The notes under the pieces are model-generated. The model did not search any database, had not been told where the DNA came from, and saw only the letters and a program-made list of their open reading frames with translations. A stretch of 64,000 bases of DNA from Ceratothoa steindachneri (Eukaryota > Arthropoda > Malacostraca > Isopoda > Cymothoidae), in assembly GCA_963969495.1 (NCBI GenBank), contig OZ018324.1, positions 155,480,172-155,544,171 on the forward strand, in the 5' to 3' direction. The position numbers and the translations under genes are program-made. This document shows positions 11,811 to 22,717 of this stretch, piece by piece (positions within the stretch are counted from its first letter, which is position 1; every line of letters starts with the position of its first letter).

Positions 11811-13172
11811 TCAGAGGGTGAGGACGGAACAAGTCCAGAAGGAGATGAAGGAACAGGAGTAGGAGGCAAGGCAGATGAAACTGGGGTAGGAGACATAAAA
11901 GAGTGCACAGAGGTAAGGGGGCAAGGAAGAAGGGACCGGGGTAGGAGGCAAAGAAGACGGAACCGGGTGAACTTCCGCCCGGACAATGACATCGGTGATG
12001 CCAACGGAGGAGGCCAGCGAAGACCGGGGAGGAGAAGAGATAAAAACAGAGGACGCCTCAACAACCGACTCGGGGGCCAAACCAGCCTCATCAAAGGCAG
12101 CGTGCTTGGACTCCGAGCGGAGTGAGGATGAAACCCTTCCGTTTGCGCTGAGGCAAAGGAACGGGAGGAACAGCAGGGACAGACGCCTGGAGGAACTGCC
12201 AGATATCCTCCAGCGTCTAAGCTCGGTCGGTCTCACGGTCCGCAACAGAGGGAGGAATATGAGAAGAGACCAGTGACAAAGGAGAGGGCGCAACGGAGGA
12301 ACCGCGAGGAGAGACCAAAGGCAGGGGTGAAGGAGCGACAGAGGGACCGCGAGAAGACAAAGGAGGAGGACGTCAGGGGGCGAGCTGCGCCCCGCGCTAC
12401 GGTGAGCCTCACATGAGTCCCGAAGAGCCAGGAGCTTTCTCAAAAAGGAATACGGGACAAGAACGCGAAGCCGCGCTATGGAAACCTCCACAATTGGTGC
12501 AACATTCATGATACGCCAACACACAACGACGAGCCTGCCTACAATTGCTGCTCATATGGCCAAACTGGTGGCAATTAAAACGTCTGGGGAGCTCAACATA
12601 ACGGGACACGAAGATAACCAGCACGAACAAACTGGGGCAGATCCTGATGCTCAAAGGTAACGATGAGCGTACTCGTAGGAACCTTAGCGGGACCAACAGA
12701 CTTAGAAACCCTATAAACGTCCGTAACCCTCTGGGACGAAACATCATATTGCAATGATTCGTTGGAGCGAATCACTCCCTTAACAAAATTAAGGAGGGTG
12801 GGGCACAACCGAAACCGGGACCTCCAAAAGGGAGGAAAAATCCCGCACGGCGCCACACTGCTCTCGCGAAGATACCTCAACTACTAAATTGCCACTACCA
12901 TGGGCCCACATACGGAGGGGCGCACCACAGCGGGACTCAAACTCATTCAAATCAAACACGTCCAATTTAGAAAGCGGGGACCCGGAACTGGAATTCAGCA
13001 CCAGAAAACGAGGATAATCGAAATCAGGATCTCTCTCTTCTGCGAAGGGATCTAACAAGCGCGAAAAAAAGGACTTATTGACAGGCGTAGTACGAGAACC
13101 AGATATCTTTTTTATTATTAGCCATATAAAGTAGAGTATAAAAGGGGATGCGAACTCGCGCAGCGCAGTCAC
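11811..13172 (-). pseudogene. Family 2 ORF1, gag-like protein with zinc knuckles, broken
   Basis: Minus-strand frames from 13172 down to about 11811 give a gag-like LINE ORF1. After an RNA-binding-like middle (LNFVKGVIRSNESL, matching the position of NFVKGVVYARELV in family 1) comes a knuckle region with CHQFGHMSSNC, whose first Cys is missing, and CTNCGGFHSAASRSC, a complete CCHC-type knuckle. The tail is Ser/Pro-rich. Frameshifts near 12790 and 12500 break it. ORF1 proteins of this type coat the element RNA. Confidence 0.7.
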
Positions 13173-13570
13173 TGTCTACCGTAGAGACACCTACTCGGAG
13201 CGCCGGCCCAACCACGAGAGTAAGCCCGTCGACCCCTGACCCAACCATCGTTTTAAAAATGGCCGGTCAGCCTCGGAAATTTACCGGTTGGTGAAGCAGA
13301 CCCCCCACAAGAGCGCCACAACGGCTCAGGCACCCACCTACATACATCAAAGACCGGACCAGCCCAAGGGTCGCGCGCCCTGACGGACAGCTCTGATACA
13401 CCGAGATCGACAAATAAACGTAGATGGAATGACGATGCAGGGTGAAAGAGAATTGATACAGAAGAAGAAGTAGGGGTTAGCAGAAGGAGAAAAAGATGCC
13501 AAGCTGGGGCCGGACGGGGGCTGAGTCCCGTCAGTACGGCGGTCAGGGAAGCAAATCGGCGTGCCCCTTA

Positions 13571-15109
13571 CGGGGGATTTAGGAAAATATTCTGATTTAA
13601 AATAAGGTAAATAATAAGGCGTTTAATAACAATAACAAACTTTTAATAACAGAAAAGTCAATAAAAACAAGAACACCTGGAATGAAAGTTACAAAAAGCA
13701 GTGGAAAACAAGTAAAAGCAAATGGAAACATTCTCGCCTGGGCAATGTAATGATTTTGGTGATATTCGAGGAATGCAAAAGTTGCCAGATTCTGCGTGAC
13801 AAAATTAACGGGAAATTATTGAATTTGGAAAGTAACAAACCTGCATAATGCAGGTACAAAAAGCCGGAAAACAGATGGTATGAGAAGGAAAAAATTTTTA
13901 GAACAGCCAATAAAATCCCTATTGCTCAGATACAAAATTCCTCTTGGACAGATAGGTTAGGTTCAGGATGAAAGTCAATCAGCAATAGTAGACAAGATCA
14001 AAATAAGACCACATACCTTCCAAATACCAATCATATTTAATTATCATTACCAAAAATTTGAGCAAATATATTTATTTATAAGAAAATTGAAAGCTACACC
14101 TTCAATCTAATTCACAATAACAACATCTGAACAAAACAGCCATGGAGTACGCGGTTCGAACTACTGAAGACAGAAGACACACGTCGAAATTGCACATTAT
14201 GTTCTTACTAAGTTTAAAAAAATAGACTATTGAACAATTTCAACATAGCACCAAATTGATTGTGTGACGGTTTGGTTTTGAGTCTGATAATACATAAATA
14301 TCATCTACAAAACAAAAATGTAACAAGTCTGTAGGAATTATTAACTATAGTTAAACCAAAAATAAAAAATTGAGGTGCCAAAGACCTTTGCTGACTTAGG
14401 CACTCAGTAACTACATGGCCCCCAAAAGTTTTTATTGATTTCCTTCGATCAATGAGGTAAAAATTGAGATCAGGTCTCAGAATGCAACACTGACCCAGTG
14501 TCGAAACATCTTCCGATTACAGCGAAGTTAAGTCGCATCCAGTGTGGTAAGTTACTGGGTGTACACAGATACTGCTGATTAGGATCTCACGTTAAATTGC
14601 ATGTCCCCAGAGAAATAAAAGACTTAAAAAATGCGGTGATCGGAGGGAAACCGAACACTGCATCTTAAAATGTCCCTAATCTGGAAAAATGGAAACCAAT
14701 AAAAATATATAAAAATGTAGCGAGACGAAAGCAAACTCATTCTTAACCGAAAAGTGGACCAATAACACACAATATATTATCATACACAAAAGTTTGGCTC
14801 AAATAACAAAATTAAGCGAAAATCCAACCCAAGAACAGATGATAGCTGCCTAATCGATTAAAGATGAGATTAAAAAGATAAAAAGACTAACCAAAAGTTG
14901 CCAGAATCTTTTGGTTAGAAGGGGGTTTGATCACTGATAGACATATGCGATGATAATGCTAGCTACTTTAAAGGATAGGTGAAGGGGATGGACAAGATAA
15001 TGAGAGCGAAGAACATATACAGGGTGCTCTTGGCGTCAATAATCCAATCGTGTTCGATTTTAGTGACAAGAAATTAATCAAATGATGAAAGCGGAAAGCC
15101 AAGCAAGGG
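13571..15109. other. AT-rich region without a gene
   Basis: There are no open frames with recognisable domains on either strand. The sequence is AT-rich and looks like old intergenic or repeat-derived DNA. The one recognisable item is a 5S rRNA-like stretch near 14508-14572, listed separately. Confidence 0.7.
14508..14572 (+). repeat. Degenerate 5S rRNA-like fragment
   Basis: The order CGATTACAGCGAAGTTAAGT, then GTGTGGTAAGTTACTGGGTG, resembles the middle of animal 5S rRNA (the CCGAAGTTAAGC box A region and the GGTTAGTACTTGGATGGGTG region). Flanking ends do not pair and the match is imperfect. I read it as a pseudogene or the head of a 5S-derived SINE, not a functional gene. Confidence 0.5.
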
Positions 15110-15320
15110 TCACCAAGAAGCAGCGGCGACTAGTTGGGAAGCCAGAAGAGATAGCCTGCACCCCTCGGAGATAAACTTCTAATTGACATTTCCAGACTGA
15201 AAACGATTAGCCATGTTCCCATTACGAAAAAGTGTCCCACGTACCCTTTTTCGGCCCCCGAAGACCCCGAGGTAGGACGTTCGGAGCCCCAAGAAAGTGA
15301 TTTTCCAACATCACTGATTT
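15110..15320. repeat. Left terminal inverted repeat
   Basis: This matches 19535-19742 in reverse complement, with small indels. The best block is 15145-15275, from GAAGAGATAGCCTGCAC to GACGTTCGGAGCC. Similarity is weaker in the outer 35 bases. Confidence 0.8.
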
Positions 15321-18300
15321 TGCCTAGTGACGATTTTGAAAGCACACACATGCGAACGCTGCTTCTTATCGACAAGACCAAGCATAGAAGTATACACGTT
15401 GACACACCAGAAACTCTCTCACCCCTCTACTTCCCCCGCATTGGCCAATTTCCGCAGAATGCATCCTTCACACCCCCTGCTGAAAATGATGCAATCTATG
15501 CCTCTCAGATGCAACGGTATTACATGTGGCTTTTCTGCAGATACATCGGAAGTAGCGGCACGCAGTCCATGCCAGGACTGGGAGACTTTGTCTCAGCAAT
15601 TAGAACTGTTCCTTACAGGAAATCAACAGTGGATTACTTCACTCCCATACATCAACCAATCAGTGAAAATGCAGTCGTACATGAGTTACTGAAGCGCTCC
15701 AAAGTAGCCACAGTTGAAGTGGGGTAAAAGTAGGTCCTCAATACATTCGACTTGGGTGTATGTATGAAAGCCCTGCCCATCATGTGGTCACTATTGGGCC
15801 CTTTCACACGTCAATGAATTATATAGAGATGATCACAAATCAAAATATGCGTGGCTCTGGGTACACAGAGATCTTGTTAGAGGCTAAACTGGTGACAAAC
15901 GGCTCACTGAAAGGTGTTCTGAGTGGAAAAGCGTATGCTAAGTCCCTCTTTTGTCTAAAAACTGTGTGCAAGGCTGCTGATAACACATTTCATTGAAGAA
16001 GAGAATGTACCTATAGCTGATCCTGCTGCACTCAACTTGATACAGTCATGTGATCGAAAACATCTGGAAGCTATTGACGACCCCTCCATACTGACTCTCA
16101 TGGAGAGGTACTGCAACTATGAGAAGGTGCGCAAGGGTCACCTGGGAAAAACGGCTACCTTCTGGATGTCTTTTGTGGATCATTGTCATCTCGTCTTTAT
16201 GTTGTTTCTTTCTATCAAGACAAACCACCTGCAGCTGTTCCACAAATGTAATGGAGACATGGCAGTCCTGTTCATTGCTTTTGATGGGCACAACTACTCA
16301 AGGTTTGTACATTTAAATGTCAAATCCGATCATAAATTAGATCATATTCACACTAATGATTGCAATTGAATCTAATAAATATAATAGGTAGTAAGATTGA
16401 TGAACAAAAAGCAGCAACCTTGATCATTGTGACAATATCATATACTTTTTAAATTCATATGTGCTTTATGAAATATCATGACTCTATTTGCAGATACCTG
16501 ACATGGCTGGAGGTACACCTAACAAACCTGGAAAAGAGTCGCCCAGGAGCAAAGGATCTTCTAACCAAAGGTGCAATTGCTGTGACCCGCTCGATGCTTC
16601 CTGGGGCACTCAGTGCTGTAGACAAGACTATGGAAGAGACGTTCATGCGCTTCGCGAAATCGTCAGGTACATATAATCTATTTACACCGGTGTTAGCATG
16701 TAACAATAGCAATAACTGAATAAGGTACAATATTATTTACAAAGCTACCTTGCATCCCTTCACTAAAATAATGAAGAGACAATTTTTGGTTTAACTAATT
16801 TCAAGAAATTTTTTCAATGTTTGCAGGTGGGTTCATAGGACTGTACAGCAAGTTTGGGGCATACCAGAGATGATGTCGTACAACATCCGCACGAGCCCAG
16901 TTCTATGAGAAGACTGGAGATGGTGGGCATCATCGACGATCGACTTCCAAAAAAGGGGAAGACATCGTGAGCTTGAGAAGGCAGAAATCAAGAAAGGAGA
17001 GGAGGCAGTTCAGAGTCATTGCTGCTGTCAACAACTTTACCAACTCGTTCAATCTCGGACAAGGACCGGCTCTACTTCTTAGCATCTGGAGCCCAAGTCT
17101 CACCAGACGTTGAGGCACAGGTCCTCCAGGCAGAAGCTTTTGGCAAAGTCGCCAAGTCTGACTTCATCTGCCGCCTGCAGAGTGGAGAGGCAGAAAGATT
17201 CTTTGACCCGATTAAGCGGCAAAAGCTGAAGACTATGGAGGCGTGCAACAAAAAGGTCACCGTCACATCATCACAGGAAAAGGTAAACTGACATTACAAT
17301 ACTTTTTTATTTGATATGTTTCCTGCATTTTACCATAACCAACAAAGTTAATATCAAAACAAGTAGCCAAAGCAATCAAATTCTCTAACTGTATGCGCAA
17401 TTGCAAACATAAGATGCTATATTGGGGATGAAAATAGTGAAACACAATTTCTTATTTTCATTTAAAATAAGCATGTTATGACATATAACTTGGTTGCATC
17501 AATATTAACACCATATGATTATGTTCTCATAGGTCATCCAGTATCATGCGCAAGGCAACCTGGCGTTCACACTTCTCGTCAAGTCACAGAATCAAGATGA
17601 ACCGTTGGATCTGGACAAGCTGATGACATTCAGCCTGATGCCGGTGCCTCCCAGCCTCGGTACCCGAAACGGCTTTTTCTGAAAGACTAACAAAGCCACA
17701 ATACTGCGCTACCTTTTGGAAGATTTCACCACAGATCTACCATACCCCAAGGAAGCCCTGTTCATCCAGGACGGCATGGCGCTGCTTCATACCCTTACCA
17801 ACCTTCCCCCGATATTTCGTGAGATGTCTGCAGGTGCTAGATCAAATGGTAGCCAAGAAGCATTTCTTGTTCTCGACAGACAGTTATCATCCACAGTCTA
17901 TTAAAGCCCAGGAGAGGTTATGACGAGGCAGATCAGAGAAGATCATTCTGGATGGACCAGCAACTCGGAGACCATGTGATTTCAAGCTGTTTCTGGCTAA
18001 CGATGATAACAAGAAGCAGTTTTGCGACCTTCTCCTGCGAGTGTGGAGTGGTCAACAGGTTGCTTCAAGGCTGGGGAAAACCGAGATGGCAGTGCTGATT
18101 GTTGAAGGGACAGCTCATCAACTTCTCTCTTCAAATGAACAGGTGAGTAAAAGGGAAAAACAGCAACAGACATTCAGATAAAAATATACACACATTTGTA
18201 TAAATATGTTGTATAATGACACAGACATTACAAAAATCTGAAATAAATGTATAAATGTATTTCAGATATTGCACATACACACACAAACCTTATCGAACAT

Positions 18301-19263
18301 GATACTTGCTCCATCAAAATGTCACACATGTTCGTTAGAAAAGGCTGAATTCTTGCTATTTCTTCTTCTTTGCTCTTTTTAAAATTATAGTGGTGTTGTG
18401 TTTCAGGTTGAAGTTTGAGATCTCCCCACCATCTATAGCAACCAGGAAGAGACTGACACTAGGGATGTACTGTATCTACACCATGCTGTAGCACTTGGGT
18501 ACAAGAACGCTGTAGTTAAAACCCCTGATACAGACATATTCATGATTCCTCTCTACCACGCTCATGCAATAAAACTAACTGTATACCTTGATACGGGATC
18601 AGGAAATCATCGACAACTTGTGAACCTCTCTGAGCTTGCAGAGTCCCTTGGTTAAGATTACTGTGCTACTCTTCTTGGGTTCTACGTCTTCACCGGAAAG
18701 GACTGTACCAGCGCTTTCAAGGGAAAGGGAAAGATCGGGCCTCTGAAGAAGCTGGAGAAGAACCCCAGGTTTCATGTGATCTTTAAGCAACTCGGAGACG
18801 ACTGGAATGTCAAACCTGAGGTGCTAAAGCAATTGAACAATTCACCTGTCTCATGTACCACCAAAGCCATGAATCATCAGTTAATGTGGTTCGTGCCAAG
18901 CTGCTCCGCACTATGGTTGGAGAGGATAAGCATCTCACTTCCAAGTCAAAGGTGGATTTGGCTCGCCTCCCTCCATGTCACTCTGCTCTGAAGCCACATA
19001 TCCAACGTGTGAATCATCGAGTGGCCTTGTACAAGCACGCCCATGAAGCCATTCTGGAGAGGCCCAAACCATATGACGATGGACAAGGATGGATCATGTC
19101 TGCTGACGGTGTGCTGGAACCTCTGTGGTCATGCAGTCCTGAATTACCAATGTCACTAATTGATCTTATGACAGCAGATGACCATGAATTGGATGTGGAA
19201 GAGGAGGAAGGAGAAAGGGATGTAGACTTTGATGCCTATTTTGAAAGCAATGGGCAGTTCTAG
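15320..19263 (+). pseudogene. Five-exon gene of the TIR element; unrecognised family with acidic DTD motif
   Basis: Exons are about 15320-16302, 16494-16666, 16827-17282, 17533-18142 and 18407-19263. All four introns have GT-AG ends, and the protein reads through each junction (NYSR/YLTW, SSG/GFIGL, QEK/VIQY). The protein would be close to 1,000 residues. Recognisable blocks are TATFWMSFVDHCHLVFML, GAIAVTRSMLPGALSAVDKT, RFFDPIKRQKLKTMEACNK, KTPDTDIFMIPLYHAHAIKL and VDLARLPPCHSALKPHIQRV, with an acidic C-terminus. I believe similar uncharacterised proteins occur in cnidarians and crustaceans, but I know no function. The E-x-D-T-R ... H-A ... D-T-D pattern would fit a metal-dependent nuclease; that is inference. 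Frameshifts near 15725, 16000, 16870-16990 and 17680 and a stop near 18653 mean this copy is dead. Confidence 0.75.
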
Positions 19264-19534
19264 CGCTTGCTTGTTCGAAAACAATGACCTCCTGCTTCTT
19301 GATCATATACATAGGATGTTTTCAATCATGTTTTTTAATCATTTTGAAGTTATTGTAAATAAAACTTGTGTGTTAACCAAATTTCTCAATAAATTATTGG
19401 TTTTTTGTTATTTTTTTAAGCGGAATTTATTGAAAATGACCTTCAGCTACCATTATCACGTAAAATAAGGATCTAATCATAAAATAGGTCATTTTTCGGA
19501 CTCAGCTCCTTCAAAAACCCCTAAAATGATGCGT

Positions 19535-19742
19535 CACTGGGAAAAATCACTTTTTTGAGGCTCCGAACGTCCCACCTCGGGGTCTTCGGGAGCCAAAAAG
19601 GGTACGTGGGACACTTTTCCGTAATGGGAACATTGCTAATCGTTTTCAGTGCATATTTTTCAGTCTAAAAATGTCAATTACAAGTTTATCTCCGGGGTGT
19701 GCAGGCTATCTCTTCGTCCCACTAGACTACGACTTTCTGGTA
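19535..19742. repeat. Right terminal inverted repeat
   Basis: This is the inverted partner of 15110-15320. It begins just after the acidic C-terminal exon and its roughly 270-bp 3' UTR, and ends with ACTTTCTGGTAAG. Confidence 0.8.
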
Positions 19743-20749
19743 AGACAATTCTCATTCCTTTTAAGAAATTGAGATGAGTAGGCATAGATTGTGGAGAACT
19801 TCACGAGTATTATTGTGCTCCAAATAGATCTATATTTGGCAGAGGCTTTTATCACTCCAGTTCTTGCACTCAGTAAGATGCTGTGCAATTTGCTTTTGAA
19901 TTAAGTCAAGTTTGACGAGCCGTTATTGTGAAAGCCGAATTTTATCATTAAATCAAATCAAAGAGAACAAGATATTGTGGAAATCAAGGCAAGAGTTATA
20001 ATAAAGAAATGTTCCAATAAGTAAAAGGAGAAAATTGGTTTTCATTGTAGAACGAAATTTCGATTATTATATTGATTACAAAATTGAATAACTACCAAAA
20101 GAAGCTCGCAATGCACTTTGAAGACTAAGAGTGACTGTAAACAAAATTGGAATATGTAAAAGAAAATACTACTAATTCGGAAGCAACAACTGCTCAACAC
20201 AAGTTGAAAAAACTGAAAACAAATCGGGGAAAAAATTAGATAAGAAAAAGGCATTTTGTCTGCTATGTTCATGATCATAGTTTCAGAGTAATTTCAGCTT
20301 AAAGCTAAACTGAGGTATACAGAAATCTGCAATGATGAGTCAGTATAGGAGTTCTTAGTGTTGTGACTCGAACAGCAAAAATATAAAAATATGAGACTTC
20401 ATAAAAGATAAGACATTTCCCTATCAAGATAAACTACAAAACTCTCCCCATTTGAAAAGATGTGGAGTTGGAAGCTACCACTAGAGGGGTTTGAAAGGTA
20501 TATAGTTAAAAAATTAAACCCACGACTAAACTAAAGTCAATAAAAAAATATATGCTTTTTAAATTCATTAAAAAACCTCTGCCGGGATATGAATGGGAAT
20601 TGAGTATTCGTCATGTATTGAACAAACAAACGATTTATGCAATAAAGAACAAAATTACTAAATAAATATTTCATAACTCATACTAATATAATCGAACTAT
20701 TGAAAAGGTATTCCTCAAACTTCTTTACTAGATTGAACCAGCAATAAAG
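19743..20749. other. AT-rich region without a gene
   Basis: I see no coding sequence or structured repeat here. It lies downstream of the glycerol kinase terminal exon and presumably is intergenic. Confidence 0.65.
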
Positions 20750-21115
20750 AGAAACAAGGTTTGCTGACCAAAGTCGCGGACCTTCAAAACTTTCAATAAT
20801 TTCCGGACTAAACTTTAGAGGACAGTGACAATTATATCAATCGAAAAGAGAATGTAAAACAAAATAAGGGTTTCAAATTTCGTTAGAATCGGCCGAATAG
20901 TTATGATGTTATTGTCAAATAATTCCCAGACTAACCTGGGGGGAAAGAACATTGGCAATTATTTAAATCGAAAAGAGAATGCAAAACAACATAAGGGTTT
21001 CAAATTTCGTTAGAAATGGCCGAATAGTTACAATGTTATTATATAAAAAAAAGCAAAACGGGGATCGACAGAGTGAGATATAGAGTCGCACGCGACTAAA
21101 ACTAGGGATGGAAAA
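20750..21115 (-). repeat. Interspersed repeat with two ~110-bp tandem subunits
   Basis: Two tandem subunits (about 20820-20935 and 20940-21050) share TCGAAAAGAGAATG, AAGGGTTTCAAATTTCGTTAGA and GGCCGAATAGTTA. The outer edges are AAACAAGGTTTGCTGACCAAAGTCG-like on the left and GAGTCGCACGCGACTAAAA on the right. The same family occurs in the opposite orientation at 36170-39775. No coding capacity is visible. It may be a non-autonomous DNA element. Confidence 0.75.
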
Positions 21116-21269
21116 GGTATATGCTTGGAAGCTTTAATGGAACATCGGACGATTCAACGATTCATAATCAAAGAGATTCCCAAATTTCAAAAACAAGTGA
21201 ACAACGAAATATTCCACAGAATCAAAATCAAGGGAACAAGAACAGAGGGAGCCAAATTATTGTGCCTCC

Positions 21270-21643
21270 CTACCTATCATTGAAGGTCAGAAAGACTCCA
21301 AAAAGAAAACCCAAAACCAGGGCAATGGTGTACAAAAACTTTGAATCTCGAGAGATGACCTCGAGGGAATAACGAAGGAATTTGGTTCGAGGTTGAAACA
21401 TGGCAGTGTGTTGTGGGAGGGAGGTGAAGAAACTTTCGCGAGGGGTCGCAGATTGTGAAACCATCTTCTGGGAAGAACCCTTGTCTTTACTGCCTTTTGT
21501 AAGGTGCCATCCAGTGAAACGATTAAGAGCCCTTTCCCACATCCCCATTTGAGCGAGCAACCCCTCTCTCTTTTCAGGCTGGGGGTGGAAGCATTTGCCA
21601 ACCTCTCGAAGGGTTTCTAGTTCGCCCTTGTCCTTCCAGACAC
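21270..21643 (-). CDS. GK5: Glycerol kinase 5-like, terminal exon (partial gene)
   Basis: The exon starts after an acceptor (CCGCAG/GTGTCTGG on the minus strand) and completes the Gly codon split from the exon at 31420-31553, giving GAG/VWKDKGEL. The stop is TAG at 21270-21272. GVWKDKGELETLREVG aligns with the family's conserved end (FW-x-D-x-EEL), followed by a W/R/N-rich helix ending NRFTGWH, as expected for an FGGY-kinase C-terminus. A further ~77 residues end in a hydrophobic stretch, FLYTIALVLGFLFGVFL, which could be a tail anchor. Some glycerol kinases are tail-anchored to the mitochondrial outer membrane, so this is plausible but inferred. I saw no clear poly(A) signal downstream. Confidence 0.8.
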
Positions 21644-22019
21644 CTGCGGGCAACAAGGGGAGGTTAAATTATATGTGGACAAAAAACATCATCACCAACC
21701 GGTCACGCAGGGTAGGGTTGGTGCATATCAACACCAGTAGCATGGCTGGACGGGGTCGGCGAATGAACGGGGTTTTTTTTCACTATCCCTTCTGACAGCC
21801 GCTAATAATGAAAGAAAAAGAAAAAAAACACAACCACACCTGCCCACTGCAAACCAACCAATAAGCCATACACAAAGACAACAAAGAAAAGGCATACCTC
21901 AGGGGATGCACGCCTCCCTCAGGGAGTCGAGAAAGGCACTAACAATAAAAAAATAGTAGGGAGGCGACGTTCCTCCCAAAACTGAAGCACACCACGGTTG
22001 GATCGATGATTAGGAGCAC
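21644..22019. other. Intronic sequence, nothing recognised
   Basis: This is the 3' end of the last glycerol kinase intron. Only short purine-rich and A-rich runs are visible. Confidence 0.6.
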
Positions 22020-22717
22020 GATCCATTTTTCTCAGTCCCCTCGTCTGGAGACTACGTGAAGAGGCATAGTCGCCGAAATTAAGGCCTATTTTAAATTAAA
22101 AAAACAAAAAACAAAGGCGTCCTCAGGCGCCAGAGAGAGGCTGAGTCTACAGTCGGGGGTGCGCGAAGATGTCGCAGACTGGGATATGCGACAATAATAT
22201 GGCGAATAATTTTGGGGAAAATTGGGTGGGAACAGTAAGGTTTAGGAGTGCGCTTATCATCTGTGCTACGTTGGCAAAAAAAAAAAGGACGAAGCATTGG
22301 GGGGGTAGGTCAAGGGGGTAAAAGACGAGACGCAATGGCACACACCTTTAGATTCACGTGGGCCGTCTCCCATCTTCTTTGCCATGAAGCCCCTGACATA
22401 CGTTTTTTAGAAGAGCTTTTTAATGGGGCTAATCAGGCAACAGACTCATTAGGCATAACCGCCTAAATTAACTCTGCCTATTTATTAGGCTATATTATAA
22501 ATACACAAAAAACAAAAAGACATCCTCCAGGGAGGCTTGCATTGCTCTGGAGCCCAAGCATATACCCAACAACAACAACAAAAGGTTAAATAATATGGGA
22601 GGAGACCAGCCTCCTCGAAAAGGTTAATAATCAATAAGATGTACACGAACCAGTCCTATGTACAGGGGACGATCTATAGCAATCCCGTTCGTCCAGGTAA
22701 CCTGAGAGGTAACGCAC

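Larger units (their letters stand above)
2560..13570 (-). mobile_element. Decayed non-LTR retrotransposon (family 2), split by a younger LINE
   Basis: Reading on the minus strand, the 5' part lies at 13570-11691 (5' end plus gag-like ORF1) and the 3' part at 5090-2560 (endonuclease and reverse transcriptase). The 6.6 kb between is a different LINE, flanked by a duplicated 15-bp target. The 5' terminus (13495-13570) closely resembles that of family 1, but the coding parts are clearly diverged. No RNase H region or poly(A) is seen at the 3' side; homology stops near 2640, so the 3' end is deleted or rearranged and the left limit is approximate. Confidence 0.75.
15110..19742 (+). mobile_element. 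4.6-kb DNA element with long terminal inverted repeats and a spliced gene
   Basis: About 180-210 bp at each end (15110-15320 and 19535-19742) are inverted copies. Both hold AGAGATAGCCTGCAC, GATTAGCMATGTTCCCATTAC and AAGTGTCCCACGTACCC. Between them lies one multi-exon gene on the plus strand. The outer ends (GTCACCAAG left, CTTACCAG on the other strand right) are set by fading similarity and could be off by about 30 bases; I could not find a convincing target duplication. Structure and content suggest a class II transposon, but I cannot assign a superfamily. Confidence 0.8.

Noticed and set aside
11811..12524. 237-codon minus-strand frame with a Ser/Pro/Leu-rich sequence
   Set aside because: It overlaps the better supported frames of family 2 ORF1, which contain the zinc knuckles, and its repetitive composition comes from reading simple GGAG/AGGA sequence.
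15130..15405. Minus-strand 91-codon frame in the left TIR of the 15-19 kb element
   Set aside because: It is mostly inverted-repeat sequence, the right TIR does not keep the frame, and no domain is visible.
21121..21372. Plus-strand 83-codon frame overlapping the kinase terminal exon
   Set aside because: It is antisense to an exon supported by phase and family similarity.
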